Source: Typha latifolia
Lineage: Eukaryota > Streptophyta > Magnoliopsida > Poales > Typhaceae
Length of the DNA stretch: 64,000 nucleotides
Assembly (NCBI GenBank): GCA_019914945.1
Contig: CM034107.1
Location: forward strand, 1,364,001-1,428,000
Direction: 5' to 3'
The notes under the pieces were generated by a model. The model saw nothing but the letters and a program-made list of their open reading frames with translations. It did no database searches and was not told the DNA's origin. Numbering within the stretch: the stretch's first letter is position 1; the number at the start of each line of letters is the position of its first letter. The position numbers and the translations under genes were made by a program. Of the stretch, positions 49,001 through 61,226 are shown piece by piece.

Positions 49001-50855
49001 AAATGTTATTAAAAAAAACAACTTGAGATTGGGTGTTTGACAGATGAGTAAAGCCCAGCTGTAAAAGAAGAGCAATTGTGCAATATATGGAACAAAATAA
49101 ATCATGAGAAGAAAGGTAGCACATACATTCAGATAGACAGTTACATCGATGTTTATTATATCTCCATCCTGCACAAAGGGTAAGGTTTAGAAAACTGTGA
49201 ACTACTTGTTTTGAGGCATAAGATCAAATATATTTGTGTTAAAGAAACAGAATTGGTCCTTTGTTGAACCTGTAACTGGCGAGAATCAGGTATTCCATGA
49301 CACATGCACTCATTCACTGATGTGCAGACACTTTTTGGAAATCCACCGTATCCAAGTGGAGAAGGATAAGCACCAGCATCAATGATCATCTCATGGACTG
49401 CTTTATCAATTTCATTTGTTGTAACCGATGGCTGACACAATGAGACTATCAAATTAAACTTACAATTTCCTTGTAAAACTCATGCAAAAGAGAGCATAAA
49501 ACTATCTAATTAAAACTTACTCTAACTAATGTTCCTGCATATTCCAAAACACGTGCAGCAAGCTCACAGGCAGCTTTCATGCGAGTAATGCCCTCTTCTT
49601 CGTGTACTTGAAATTCACTAGATATCTCAGGCAAAAGGTTTGTTCCCACATATGGCGGTCTAAGAATATGATCCGGCACTGATAGAGGTGGGTTGACTTT
49701 TCCACGTCTTAATCGAGATCTTTTTTTAACTTTTCCTGGACCTTGAAGCTCTCTTGACCTACAAGGAATTTAACCATTGAATAACAACAAATTAGCAGCA
49801 AGGCTATATTCTCATATCCCTTTATGATGTTAACAATTTAGTCTACCATATACTAGTTACACTGCAGTCTAGTTAGAGTCCTCAATTTTCTCATTTAGAA
49901 GTTTGTCTATCATAACCTGAGGTACATAGAACCTGAGGATGTTTGGAAGTTTGAGATTGTATAGGTGAGACTGGTGCAAGTGTACCATCAGAAATATGAA
50001 ATACATCTAGATATTGTGGATCAGTGAGAAGTGAACTTGTTGGAAGAATGATAAATAAAGTTTTGCACAGAAGAATTATTTTGTACCAGTAAAAAAAAAA
50101 AAAAGCAGCAAAATGACATGTCCTAAGGTTGAAACAAGAAGTAATCAAAATGTGCGGGAAAAGAAAAGAAAAGAAAAGTCTTAGTACAGTTGCTTTACCT
50201 CCTAATCCGCATGGCCTCCTCCAAGCCCCATAGTTTTCTTGATGTGATAAGAATGCACTGTTGATGAAGTGTTTTCCCTTGAGGAAACAAAAGTATCATA
50301 ATTTAAGAGACAGATGAAATAGTTTATTAAGTGAGAAGAACAAATGACAAGAATCCCAATCAAAACTCAAGTGAGAAATCTGGTAAATGAGTGCCCCAAA
50401 AGCATAAATTATAAGCCATATGAGATTGTGATTGACAATAAATAGCTTCAAAAGATAGAAATTTACCAATTTAATATCATACACCAAATAAAGTCAATCT
50501 TCAAACGTCAAAGAAAGCTACTTAATCAAAAGCAGTCTTGACACATACTAACCTACTCGTGTAAACAAACTGGAATTTCTAGCATTATGTACAGATGCCA
50601 TCATTAACTTACCAATCACCTTAAACCCTAAACATGGTCAACTCTCTACAGGTAATCACTAAACCACTTCAAAATTTAATTCTATCAACCCCATAAGAAT
50701 TAAACAACTAGATTGGACTAAAATTGAAGTCTTTGGTCGGCTTGATTCATACCTTGGGCACTTGAAATCGACGTCCTAAGAGGCTGGCCCGACAGGAAAA
50801 GCTTCTCGGGCTGCGGCGATGAGCTCAACCACGAAATGGGAACCCTAAGCGCCAT
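46088..50855 (-). CDS. Organellar methionine aminopeptidase type 1 (MAP1B/C/D-like)
   Basis: Removes the N-terminal Met from new proteins, in plants working after peptide deformylase in plastids or mitochondria. Ten minus-strand exons: 50855-50753, 50277-50199, 49758-49521, 49431-49270, 49168-49127, 48374-48303, 47511-47432, 47090-46993, 46419-46372 and 46233-46088; 355 aa, every phase consistent. Residues 1-50 form a Ser/Arg-containing targeting peptide. The M24A domain has the five metal ligands Asp202, Asp213, His276 (VGHGVG), Glu308 (TIEP) and Glu339 (QFEHT). The D-D and D-H spacings are the same as in the bacterial enzyme. [15 protein letters not shown] and [21 protein letters not shown] are intact. 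Some exons are tiny (42 and 48 nt). Which of MAP1B, C or D it matches cannot be settled by eye. Confidence 0.93.
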
Positions 50856-51149
50856 TGTGGGAAGACACCCACCTCCGAGTAATCGAACAAAAGCGGAAAA
50901 TTGAGTTCGTCTGGTCTCCTGTTGCGTTCTTGGAGGAGAAGATAGGGAGATTGGGTATCTCCACAGGGGTGGGAAAGTTGCAGGATTTATATGGTAGATA
51001 TTTTTGAATACTGGGCTGTTGTTAATTCGGGCCGGTCTTGGGCTTTTCACATCAATATCCTTTCCAAAATTCTTTTATTATTACTTTGGGAAGAATGAGA
51101 GTATTCACATTCCTAACTATTAACAATATAAATGATTAACAATATAAAC

Positions 51150-51277
51150 GATCAGCTCAGGTTCGACTTGCTTAGAGATGAGCTGAGCCTGATCAATCAA
51201 AATCGACTTGAAATTAATATGGAACTGAGTTTGAGCGAGCCTGCTCCAATTTAGAATTGGCTCGTTTACACCCCTGA
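51150..51277. repeat. Dispersed GTGTAAAC/GAGCT-type repeat, copy 2
   Basis: Words such as GATGAGCTGAGCCTGA and GAGTTTGAGCGAGCC end in GGCTCGTTTACACCCCT (about 51259-51275), the inverse of the end seen in copy 1. A short, decayed copy. Confidence 0.55.
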
Positions 51278-51544
51278 ATCACAATACTAGATAATCTAAA
51301 TAAGCTATGTTAGATTTTGGCATGGATTGTGTGCTCCCCGATATTTTTTATATTATTTTAATTTATGCACGCAAAGATTATTATTAATTATTTATTTATA
51401 TTAACTAAATAAAAGCCCTACATCATTTCGATTTCCGAAAATGGAAAATCTTCAAGATAAATAATTGTCTGATAGATATAGAAGATTTGAGACAATTATT
51501 TAACTCAAATCATAATTTCTATCAGCGCATTTGTGTCGTCCGGT

Positions 51545-51561
51545 CACGTGTATAGCACGTG
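51545..51561. promoter_or_regulatory. Paired G-boxes (CACGTG x2)
   Basis: Exact CACGTG palindromes at 51545-51550 and 51556-51561 have an 11-bp centre-to-centre spacing, close to one helical turn, about 270 bp upstream of the HAK/KUP start. bZIP and bHLH factors bind such sites. Confidence 0.6.
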
Positions 51562-51821
51562 TTAAACTCCCCTAGGAACACCAACCGTATCCCATCACGC
51601 GCCGGGTAGTTTCCGACTTTCCGGTTTTGTTGCCGTTGATTTCTACATTTTATGGAATAAAATAAACGAAAAAAGCTTCGGATATTCTTTTTTCTTTTTC
51701 TCTCAGTATTTTTTTTCTCCATTTCCAAATGCGCGAATCCTTTATTTTTTCCCGATCGGCCTCGTTCTATAAAGATGTAATAGTGTGAGGATCTGATTCG
51801 AGCTTCCGAGTCCTTCGATTC

Positions 51822-52203
51822 ATGGCGGAGAGTAGCAGGGCGAATGGGAGATTGGCGAGGACGGAGTCCGCGGAATCGAGATGGGTTTCTCGGGTTTTGG
51901 ATGAGGAAGACGAAGAGGAGGTGGTGAGGCGAGGAGGAAGGTTGGATTTGGAGGAAGAGGACGACGGGGAGCAGCGATTGATCAGGACGGGCCCTCGGAT
52001 CGATTGGTTCGATGTAGAGGCTCTTGAGGTCACTGGAGCCCAGAGGAACGAGAACGAGGTAAGGATTGCGCCGCCGCTATCTCTCTCTCCCTTGAAATAT
52101 ATTAGTTGTTTTCTAAATTTTCTCTGCGATAGTTTGTTGGAGTATGGCGCAGAAAGGGCAAGATTTGACTTTTCTTGTACTTTTCTGAGGCAGATAAGGA
52201 TTT

Positions 52204-52264
<61 letters not shown>

Positions 52265-55200
52265 TACTTATTGTCTAGCAATGATCTATTTTAAGAGTTA
52301 CTAGATTTGTACTGGATGGAGTTATCAATTATAAGTATTGCATTGAAAGATTAAAGTTTGAACTTTTATTATATTTGAACGGAGAATAAGATTTTGTTAA
52401 CTTGGTTCAGGAGTTATGCTTTGTTTGCTCTGATTTATTGCATAGAATGGACAATATCTGGTCTTTTTATTATTATATATATGATATATGAGCTGATGTG
52501 GATAGCAATAAGCAATGATTTTTGTTCAACCATCTGATAATTTTTTTGGGCAAATCAAAGAGAGTTTTATTATTCTTTGAGGTTAAACGCCATCTTGATT
52601 TGGATTACTTTGTGACGTTTTTACTCATGAGTCACGATTCTTTGTTCTGAAGTGCAGGAGTTTGATTTAGGCAGGACAGCATTCCTCGCTCTTCAGACTC
52701 TTGGTTTTGTGTTTGGGGATGTTGGAACGAGTCCGCTCTATACTTTTGATGTGATGTTCAACAAATGCCCAATTCGTGGAGAGGAAGATGTTATCGGAGC
52801 ACTTTCTTTAGTGCTATATACTTTGATTTTGATACCACTTGTGAAGTATGTTTTGGTGGTTCTTTGGAGCAATGATGATGGTGAAGGTACTATAGAGGTT
52901 GTGAATGAGTTCAGTCTGCACTTGCGAAGCCTCTCTGATCTAGTGCACTAGATAACTGTCACCTTATCTGTTTGCATGGTTGTGAATTTTGCAGGGGGGA
53001 CATTTGCTTTATATTCTTTGATTTGTAGAAAAGCAAAGGTAAGTCTTCTTCCAAACCAACTACCCTCTGATGCTCGCATATCAAGTTTCCAACTCAAGGC
53101 TCCGTCACCAGAACTTGAGAGGTCTATAAAAGTTAAGCAGCAACTTGAATCTTCAGAATTTTTGAAAGAATTGCTCTTAGTGTTGGTGCTTTTTGGAACT
53201 TCCATGGTCATAGCAGATGGAGTCGTCACACCAGCAATGTCAGGTCTTTCTCAATTTTCATTCGTGACTTCATATTGGATAATTGGGTTTATTAATTGCT
53301 CTGACCACACCTGGGGCAGTTCATCTCCTATCAATAAATTATAGGATATCTCGATAGCTTATTTTTTTATTCTCTGGCACACTTCATTTAGTTTAACTTC
53401 AGTTTCTTTGAAATGCAGTCATTTCAGCAGTCAGTGGCTTGAAGGTCAGAATACCCAACTTCACAGAAGGTGACCTGATAATTTATTCTACTTGTAGATA
53501 TGTGAGGATATCCTTTAATATCTTTCTGCATATTGCATATCTCAGTTGATGAATTATGTAACTTTGGTTACATTTTTTGTGGTCTCTGAGTATAACTCAG
53601 GATATTAAGTGGTGTAAACATTAGCAGTTAGCAGACCTGAAAAATGGTCTCTCAGGGCTTGCTTGGCAATTTCCATACACTGAATGTTAAATTCCAATTG
53701 GTTAAGTATAGCAATACAGCATGGTTAAGGCCTTTTGAGCTATTGAGAGATCTTGGGAATCTTCTGGAAGTGCACTTTGAGATTTTGGACAGTGGACAAT
53801 GTCTTCATTTGAAGTGTTAACTCTAATGTATAACCACACTGCTGCCAATTGCCGAATAAACTAAGTGGATGTTTTCTATTAAAGAATGTAAAAGAAGTGC
53901 TAGGATGACATTGCATAAGGAACTTCCAAGCATGCATGACTTAGTACTAGAAACTGGTAATTTGGTACATAAAACTCGTGATCGAACTATGTCTTCAAAT
54001 TTCTGGAAGATTCCAGCTGATTTACATAGAACTTGTAATTTGTTGTGCCCAGAATCATGAGGTAATAAGTAATGAAAATAAAGCAGTTACAATTTGTTCT
54101 TATGGTCCCAAATTTCATATCATGAGACTCTGTTAATAAAATTAGAATAGGAAACTTTTCATACCTATTAAAGCAGTTTTGGTCATCATCTAGCACAATT
54201 GATATTAGATGTTACATCCATGTTGTTTGTACAGGATTTTACTGTCCTAGGTAGGAACTGATGTTGCTGATGATATTGCTCTTTTAAAAGTTCACTGTTG
54301 TTGCTTTTTTGATACCTTTTTCTTGTTATTTTTCTACAATGCATGTGAAACTGGATTACTTCTTGGCATTGTCTACTTTTCTGAATATTACCTTTAAAAT
54401 TTTCTCTAAAATTGGTGCAGATAAAGTGGTGATGATTTCAGTTGCATTTCTTGTGATCTTGTTCAGCTTACAGAGGTATGCAACTAGCAAAATGGGGCTT
54501 GCAGTCGGCCCTGCTTTATTCATATGGTTTTGTTCTCTTGGGGGCATTGGAATATACAATCTTGTAAAATATGAGACGACAGTTTTGAAGGCATTTAGCC
54601 CTGCTCATATCTATTACTATTTTAAGAGAAATTCATCCCAGGCTTGGTTATCTCTTGGTGGCTGTCTTCTATGTGTAACAGGTAACAGCATGTGACTGAG
54701 CTCCATCTTAAATATTATTTATGGTTTTCTCTTGGTTGCTTCTTGAAGGGATGCCTGACATCTTATTTTATTGGGTGGACTTCACTAATGCTTTTATTGA
54801 CCATATTCCAGGATCTGAGGCAATGTTTGCAGATCTTTGCCATTTCTCTGTTAGATCCATCCAAGTAAGCACTGTTTCGTGGTATTCTTCTGTCAATAGC
54901 TTCTAAACATCATAAGCCAGCTTTATCCTGACTCATACAAGTTCTGATTGTCATAGTAACTTCTTACAGCTCTCCTTCCTGTTTTTGGTTCTTCCCTGCC
55001 TTCTGCTGGCATACTTAGGTCAAGCTGCATTCCTTGTTGCAAACAGCACCTCAGCTGAGCAGATTTTCTTTTTGTCACTTCCAAGTAGGTTACATTCTAT
55101 TTGTAAATTCTGCTAGTTTTCTGTGTTCCTAGCAATGATGTTCTAATATAAATCCTTTCGACATTGTGCAGATTGTCCCTTTTCATTCTGAAATATGTCT

Positions 55201-58200
55201 GCTTAAAAATTCTTCATGAAAAGGTCTCTACTAAACAGAAATATTTAAAAATGGCTTTTGAGGCTAATTTTACCTCAGGCCTCAAGGTGAGGCCCTCCCA
55301 AAATGTCTTACCCATGGTACAGGATGACGAATACATATTGAATGAAAAACTAGTGTACTGGATTATATGAGATATACACGGTTAGTATTTAGACAGGAGA
55401 AAGATAAGAGATTTCTAGTAGCTTATCAATTTTCTAGGGGAGTTAACCTATATTTTGCAAGATATTTTGATAGCTATCTAATTATAAGTGTATATAACCC
55501 ATTGCTAGGTTTGATCTCAGAAAAGGAACCAGCTAATGAATAGTTTCCCTTGGTATTTTAAGACTACTTGAGAACATTAGATACTCAAGAATAAAAAACT
55601 CACTCCTTGTCTCATCTGAAGTCTGGATGGTTCGTTTTATTCCTCTGGCTGAAACTTTTTACAAATTAAAATTCATATTTGTCATCTGTTGCATTCTGCC
55701 AAAATTGACTCTATGATATATTTTTGGGCAGGTGGAACATTCTGGCCTGTTTTACTCATAGCAAGCATAGCTGCACTTATTGCTAGTCGGACAATGACAA
55801 CAGCAACATTTTCATGCATAAAGCAATCTATAGCACTTGGTTGTTTTCCTCGCCTTAAAATCATTCACACATCAAGGAAGTTTATGGGTCAGATATATAT
55901 TCCTGTTGTAAACTGGTTTCTGCTGCTTTTCTCTCTGGCTTTTCTTGCTTCCTTCGGAAGCATAAATGAGCTTGGCAATGCATATGGTAATATGGAAATC
56001 CTTTTGATCCCTATGTTATGTCTTTCAGTTTAAAGAAGCTTACTTTTTTCGTCCTTTTTAATAGAAGGCTTTTGAACATAAATTCAATTTTTGCTTTTTG
56101 ATGCTCATTGTAACTTAATGAGAAAATTTGCTTAATTATTCCAATACGCTTTCATGTTTCAACTTTGTCAGTAAACCTAGATAGTTGTTTTTGTTATTTC
56201 AGTGAAGAATGAAAATATTTTAATTTAGAAATTCAAATTACTGATTGTTAAGATAGAGTTCTAGAAAATTATTAATCTAGGGTTTAAGGATTCAATAGAC
56301 TGGTGAAATGAGTTAGGATTTTTTCATAAATGCACTTCCATAGGTTTGTTTCCAACGTCACATGTTATGCCACTTGGACACTGTCCAAGACAAACAAATT
56401 GTGGGCAATAGTCACCAACTTATGCAATGGTCTCTGTATTGTTCATGGTAACCTTGACTGATCTTTGCTCCCAAAGAAGGAATAGATGAAGCACTTTAAG
56501 GTGTAATCTTATTTAAATGTATCAAGGCTTCTGTACCATTCTCACCTTCTTTTATAAATTTTCTGTTTTACAGGTATTGCAGAGATTGGGGTGATGCTGA
56601 CGACAACAATTCTAGTAACCGTTATAATGCTTCTGATATGGCAGACTAATATCCTCATCGTTCTGTGCTTTGTTACTACCTTTATGAGCTTGGAGCTCAT
56701 CTTCTTTTCTTCTGTCTTGGGTAGTGTTGGGGATGGAAGTTGGGTTTTGTTGGTTTTCACAGCTGTTTTATTTACGATAATGTACATCTGGAATTATGGG
56801 AGCAAGCTGAAGTATGATAGTGAAGTTAAACAGAGGCTATCAATGGATTTGATGATGAAACTTGGTTGCAACCTCGGTACAGTTAGAGCCCCTGGTATTG
56901 GATTAGTTTACAATGAGTTAGTGAAAGGGATCCCAGCAGTATTTGGGCAATTTCTAACCACGTTCCCTGCGGTCCACTCTATGATTGTATTTGTGTGCAT
57001 AAAATCTGTGCCAGTTCCTGTTGTTCCTCAGGATGAAAGGTTTCTTTTCCGGCGTCTTTGCCCGAGGAGCTACCACATGTTCCGGTGCATTGCCAGGTAC
57101 TGCTTTCAAATGACTGAATTTTGGAATTTTGTAATTTAGTTGACCCAAGTGATATTAGTTATTTGTCATAACATATTGTGATGTTTAGTATGCTTCCCCA
57201 AGAGAGGATTCTTAGAATACTCTTTGCCCTATGGATTCTCACATCTGGCAATGACTGAAAGCTATCTAGCTAGATTCATCTGTAGATCTTAAGAAGACTT
57301 TTAAGAAGACCTTGGATTTTTTTTTCTTAGCCTTATATGAGTAAATGGAGAGAGAGAGAGAGAGAGTATATGTAGGCAATTCATTATTTTCTCTTTAGAT
57401 GTTTACCACCACTCTTGAGGGTGTTTACGATTTTCGCCAGTTTAGTTATCAATTACAAGTGGGCAATTTTATTTTTCTTTTAATTTAGTTTCACATGAGT
57501 CGACTTCCTACTGCATCATTATTGCAATAAAAGATGATCTATGTTGTAGGTTTGTTAAACTTGTTATCATGCATGTGTGATGTGTAATTATATCTTGACC
57601 AGTAGAGTAGCAGGGAGATGAATGTCAGCAGTTGACCAGAGTCAGTTTGTATAGTGATAGATGCTGCTTCTTGTACATGTTCCAGCCTGACAGGCTCAAA
57701 CAAATTATGACACATGGTTATGTACTTGCAGGTATGGCTACAAGGACATAAGAAAGGAAAATCACAAGATATTTGAACAGCTGCTAATTGATAGTCTTGA
57801 GAAGTTCATACGTCGGGAAGCTCTGGAATATTCACTAGAGAGCGACAGTGATGGCGATTTAGATGCTGAAGCCGCGAGATTGCGGTCAAGAATTGTTGTA
57901 GCTCCAAACGGAAGTTGTTATTCACTTGACATCCCTCTCCTGGCTGATTGCATTACCTCTCCAAGGCATAGTGCAGAAGCAAGCACTTCATCTCATGAAC
58001 CTCCAGAAGAAGCCACTCCAGATTATACAAAGAATCTTGAGATGGAGCTTTCATTCATACGCAAGGTCAAGGAGTCAGGAGTCGTTTACCTTCTAGAAAA
58101 TGGTTCAATTAGGGCTAGGAAAGACTCATGGTTTTTTAAGAAACTGGTTATAAATTACTTCTACGCGTTCTTGAGGAAAAATTGCAGGCGGAGTATTACA

Positions 58201-58257
58201 ACCATGAACGTTCCCCACACAAATCTAATGCAGGTACACAGGACTTACATGGTCTGA
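51822..58257 (+). CDS. HAK/KUP/KT potassium transporter (KUP7/KUP12-like)
   Basis: A K+ transporter of the plasma membrane or tonoplast. Ten coding exons: 51822-52058, 52658-52886, 52995-53243, 53419-53469, 54421-54681, 54812-54864, 54970-55084, 55732-55986, 56574-57096 and 57732-58257; 832 aa. The cytosolic N-terminus is acidic and contains SRWVSRV and the [18 protein letters not shown] block of the KUP7 group. The family filter motif GDVGTSPLY is at 99-107, GGTFALYSL near 156-164, and [15 protein letters not shown] in the later membrane core. About 12 membrane segments precede a long cytosolic tail with [19 protein letters not shown] and the final ESGVVYLL...RARKDSWF...[12 protein letters not shown] block. 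The frame is open beyond the first donor, but conservation supports splicing at 52058. Group assignment rests on recalled Arabidopsis KUP7 similarity. Confidence 0.94.
52209..52259. repeat. (CT)n microsatellite in HAK/KUP intron 1
   Basis: About 25 uninterrupted CT units 150 bp into the first intron. Confidence 0.97.
57346..57366. repeat. (GA)n microsatellite in HAK/KUP intron
   Basis: About ten GA units in the last intron. Confidence 0.85.
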
Positions 58258-58699
58258 GAATTTCAATTTCTACTACAGGAGAGAGAATTTTCTTTCCCAC
58301 CTTGTGTTCAAATTTGTTAATGGGCAGTTGGGACTCTCAAAAGTAGTAGGTGGTGCTCAAGGATATGTTGTTTGTTTTTGGATCACTGAGCAAGTAACAA
58401 TTGGAGTGCCCTCTTCTTGAAGATAATACTACTATCCACAGTACAAATTTCTTGAACACTCTCGAGTTTTGTAACTTTTTTTATTTTTTCCAATCAATAA
58501 TTAATAATTAGCTCCTTTACATTGTCAAAAGATACTCTTGTGATGATAAGCAATGCAAATACTTTTTGTTTCTCAAATGAAGCACTGCACTTCATTTTGT
58601 GGTACAAGCACTTTTTTTTTTGTTTGTAATCTTGTTTCTCCCTTCTCTTTAATACTAAAAATAATAAATAAATAAATAAGAAATTCCCGTGGAGAGGGT
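58258..58699. other. HAK/KUP 3' flank
   Basis: AT-rich 3' UTR and spacer of some 440 bp before the promoter of the LEA-like gene. Nothing else recognised. Confidence 0.5.
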
Positions 58700-58753
58700 G
58701 ACACGTGTTAGCACACATCAGCATGCCTTTGTCCGCGTGTCACAACACGTGTC
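58700..58753 (+). promoter_or_regulatory. ABRE pair with CE3-like element upstream of LEA-like gene
   Basis: GACACGTGTT (58700-58709) and AACACGTGTC (58744-58753) are exact inverse copies, both ABRE/G-box type. Between them, CCGCGTGTC at 58733-58741 resembles coupling element CE3. ABRE with CE3 is the ABA-response complex known from the barley LEA gene HVA1. The unit lies about 100-150 bp upstream of the ATG of a LEA-like gene, which supports ABA or drought control. Confidence 0.68.
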
Positions 58754-58847
58754 AACCTCTCTCCTGTTAATCCAACTCTTTGGAGTTCATAAAATTATGG
58801 TATTATATCTCAAACCTCTAGAAATTGGACATTTTTTATTATCTGTG

Positions 58848-59453
58848 ATGGCTTCTATATTCGTTGGTAGTTCTATGGTTACCATCTCAAAGGTCAACGC
58901 TAATCCTTCCTTTCCCTTCATCTCGCCACCCATCAAATCCAATCGCCTCTGCTTCCAAGCTTCCCGTAGATCATCTCAGGTGACTATCAACTAATTTAAT
59001 TTCTTTTACTTCCAAGGTTGTATGTGCATACTTCATATTCTCTATATTCTATAATTCATGCAGATTAATAGTAGTGCGTCGGATGATCATGGGAATGATA
59101 CCAAGAACAAGTCCAAGAGAGCAGCCGAGAAGGCTAAGGAAGCAGCAATGGAAGCTTTGGATCGAGCGCAGGAGGAGGCCGAGGAGACGAAGGGTCAGGC
59201 CGAGGAAAGAGGCGGCAAGATGACGGAGAAGGCGAAGGAGGCGGTGGGGAAGACGATGGAGGGGACGAAGCAAGCGGGGGAGATGGCGAAGCAGAGGGTG
59301 AAGGATGCGTGGGTGGCGGCGAAGGAGGCGGCGAAGAAGACTAAGGAGAGCCTCGCCGGAGAGGAGTCAAAGGAGGCGGAGGAGGAGACGAGGGAGGAAA
59401 GAAGTAGCAGTCTTCCGGGCTATAGCTCTTACTCTGATAACAACGACATCTAG
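58848..59453 (+). CDS. LEA-like protein with probable plastid/mitochondrial targeting peptide
   Basis: Two exons, 58848-58979 and 59064-59453, join in phase 0 and code 173 aa. The first exon (44 aa) begins MASIFVGSS and is Ser/Asn/Pro-rich with Arg near its end, like an organelle transit peptide. The second exon codes a highly charged helix rich in Ala, Lys and Glu with repeated units such as AAEKAKEAAMEA and TEKAKEAVGK, the 11-residue pattern of LEA group proteins that protect membranes and enzymes during drying. It resembles Arabidopsis At4g13230-type LEA proteins. The second exon is GC-rich. The start is the ATG at 58848; a weak TATA-like word near 58801 would give a very short leader. ABRE sites upstream fit the family. 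Confidence 0.75.
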
Positions 59454-61087
59454 GAAGCTTTGGCTCCTGCTATCATAACATCTATAGTTTGTAAACAAGT
59501 AGTTTTTTATTTTCTTCTTCTTTTTAATATTATATTTCGCTCGCTCTAATATTATGATCTAAGTAGTTTTCTAAGTTATGATACCACGTTATATTAGATT
59601 AAGCTTTTAGGTCAAGTGTTTATTAATATGATTTTTATATTTGAGAATTAATGATATAAAAATAAATAGCAGTAACTATTAGGTGTTGTATAGTAAAATA
59701 GTAATTTTGCATTATTATTAAATTAAAAATTAAAAATTGTATAAATAAGAGGAGATAAAATGATGAATTAATATACTAGAATAAATATATATATATCCTT
59801 ACTCTACAGGTCAACAGAGGATTAGGATTTCAAGTTATCAATGGCCTTCTGAGTAGAACCTTTTAAATATAATAAAAATTTGCAAAAGTGTAGGTTAATA
59901 ATTCATCAATATTTCTACATCACGATAGTGAAAAAAGAAAAGAAAAATATAAGAAAATAAAGCCTCAATATCAACAACCCACGTTGAGATCACTAGCAGC
60001 ATATTCTTCCAGTATTGTACGCATGAACACACACCATTACTCCTCGTTTCTCATCATGCGTATAATTATGGACTCGCCCTGCCTTTGGTTTTTGACTCCA
60101 AATATTTTCATAATCATAGCATGTCTTTCAAGGTCAACTCTGGAATGAAGCAAACAAGTTATTAATCCTTGTTGACCAACATCTTGGTCAACTTTTTCCA
60201 TCCCTAACCTTAACCTGCACTCAAGAAAACAATTTGCCTTCTACTGTTTACTAGATTCCCTGCGGCCAATGCCCACAGGTTTAGGTTTTACATCTAAACA
60301 ACTCTTTTAATCTTTTCCAAAAAGCAAGGCATGATGCTAATAAATAAAATTTTATTGATGACTTTACACCAACTGCTGCAATCCTAATTCTGATAATGTA
60401 ACTTTATTCATAGCATAAAAGTAGGCATTTTGGTTACTGGATCCTATATAGAATTTTTCTTAATATTCCAGAGTTCAAAAGACTATAAACTAAGCCACCT
60501 AATTTAGATTTCAACTAGGGCTGTTAAAATAATTAAGCTTGCTTCAGCTCAACTTGAAAATAGGCTGAGCTGAACTTGATCTTAAAATTAGGCTCAAAAT
60601 TAAATGTAGTTTTCTGGCACAATTATCTTTATTGCTTATTGTTTTATAACATAATTATTTTTATTACTTATAATTTATATTTTGATAATATTTATATTTT
60701 TATAATTAAATTAAATTTTATTTTAAGCTTGATTCAAGTCTAAATCAATTCAAAACTTACTCAGTTCAAATTCAAAATAAACTCAAAAATTAGCTCGAAT
60801 TAAAATTATTTCGATTGATCAGAACCACGCTAGTTTACACCCCTAACTTGAACTGAACCGTGACAAAACTTTCTCCAAAATAATTATTTGGAATTAATTT
60901 CTGGGTCACAAAGATTGATATTTGGCGAATTTGTTCCTATTATTAGGTTATTGTAATGGATCTTGCTAATTCGATCCAATTCATAGTTGACCTGGGCTGT
61001 AGACATGCAGCAGCAGCAGCGCACATATAGACAAGGGGCCAAATTCTCATCTCTTATTGACCAATTAAAAACCATCTCACAGTAAAA
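59454..61087. other. Intergenic spacer
   Basis: AT-rich DNA between the LEA-like gene and CPOX. It contains copy 3 of the dispersed repeat (listed separately) and a CAG-type run of four to five units near 61004-61020. No gene recognised. Confidence 0.45.
60515..60846. repeat. Dispersed GTGTAAAC/GAGCT-type repeat, copy 3
   Basis: Begins near TAGGGCTGTTAAAATAATT, runs through decayed AGCTCAACTTG and AGGCTGAGCTGAAC words, and ends TAGTTTACACCCCTAAC at about 60831-60847. The two ends are imperfect inverse copies of each other, and an AT-rich centre separates them. Confidence 0.6.
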
Positions 61088-61095
61088 TATATATA
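61088..61095 (+). promoter_or_regulatory. Probable TATA box of CPOX gene
   Basis: TATATATA 223 bp upstream of the CPOX ATG, followed by C-rich leader-like sequence. The distance implies a 5' UTR of about 190 bp. Confidence 0.5.
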
Positions 61096-61226
61096 CTTCA
61101 TTTCTCCCACATTACACCCCCATCCATCTCCTTATCCAAAATATAAAATCCAAAACCCCTCCGGGGAATGCGGTCACCTCCCTTCCTCCCCACCCCCTTT
61201 CCAAAACCAGGGGCCGCCGGCGGTGA

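Larger units (their letters stand above)
50856..51821. other. Divergent promoter region between MAP1 and HAK/KUP genes
   Basis: 966 bp between two divergent start codons. It holds the leaders of both genes, a short copy of a dispersed repeat, and a pair of G-boxes (both listed separately). No gene seen. Confidence 0.55.

Noticed and set aside
52059..52304. Continuation of the first HAK/KUP exon through the CT repeat
   Set aside because: The frame stays open only by chance. The GAG|GTAAGG donor at 52058 joined to the exon at 52658 restores the conserved family sequence.
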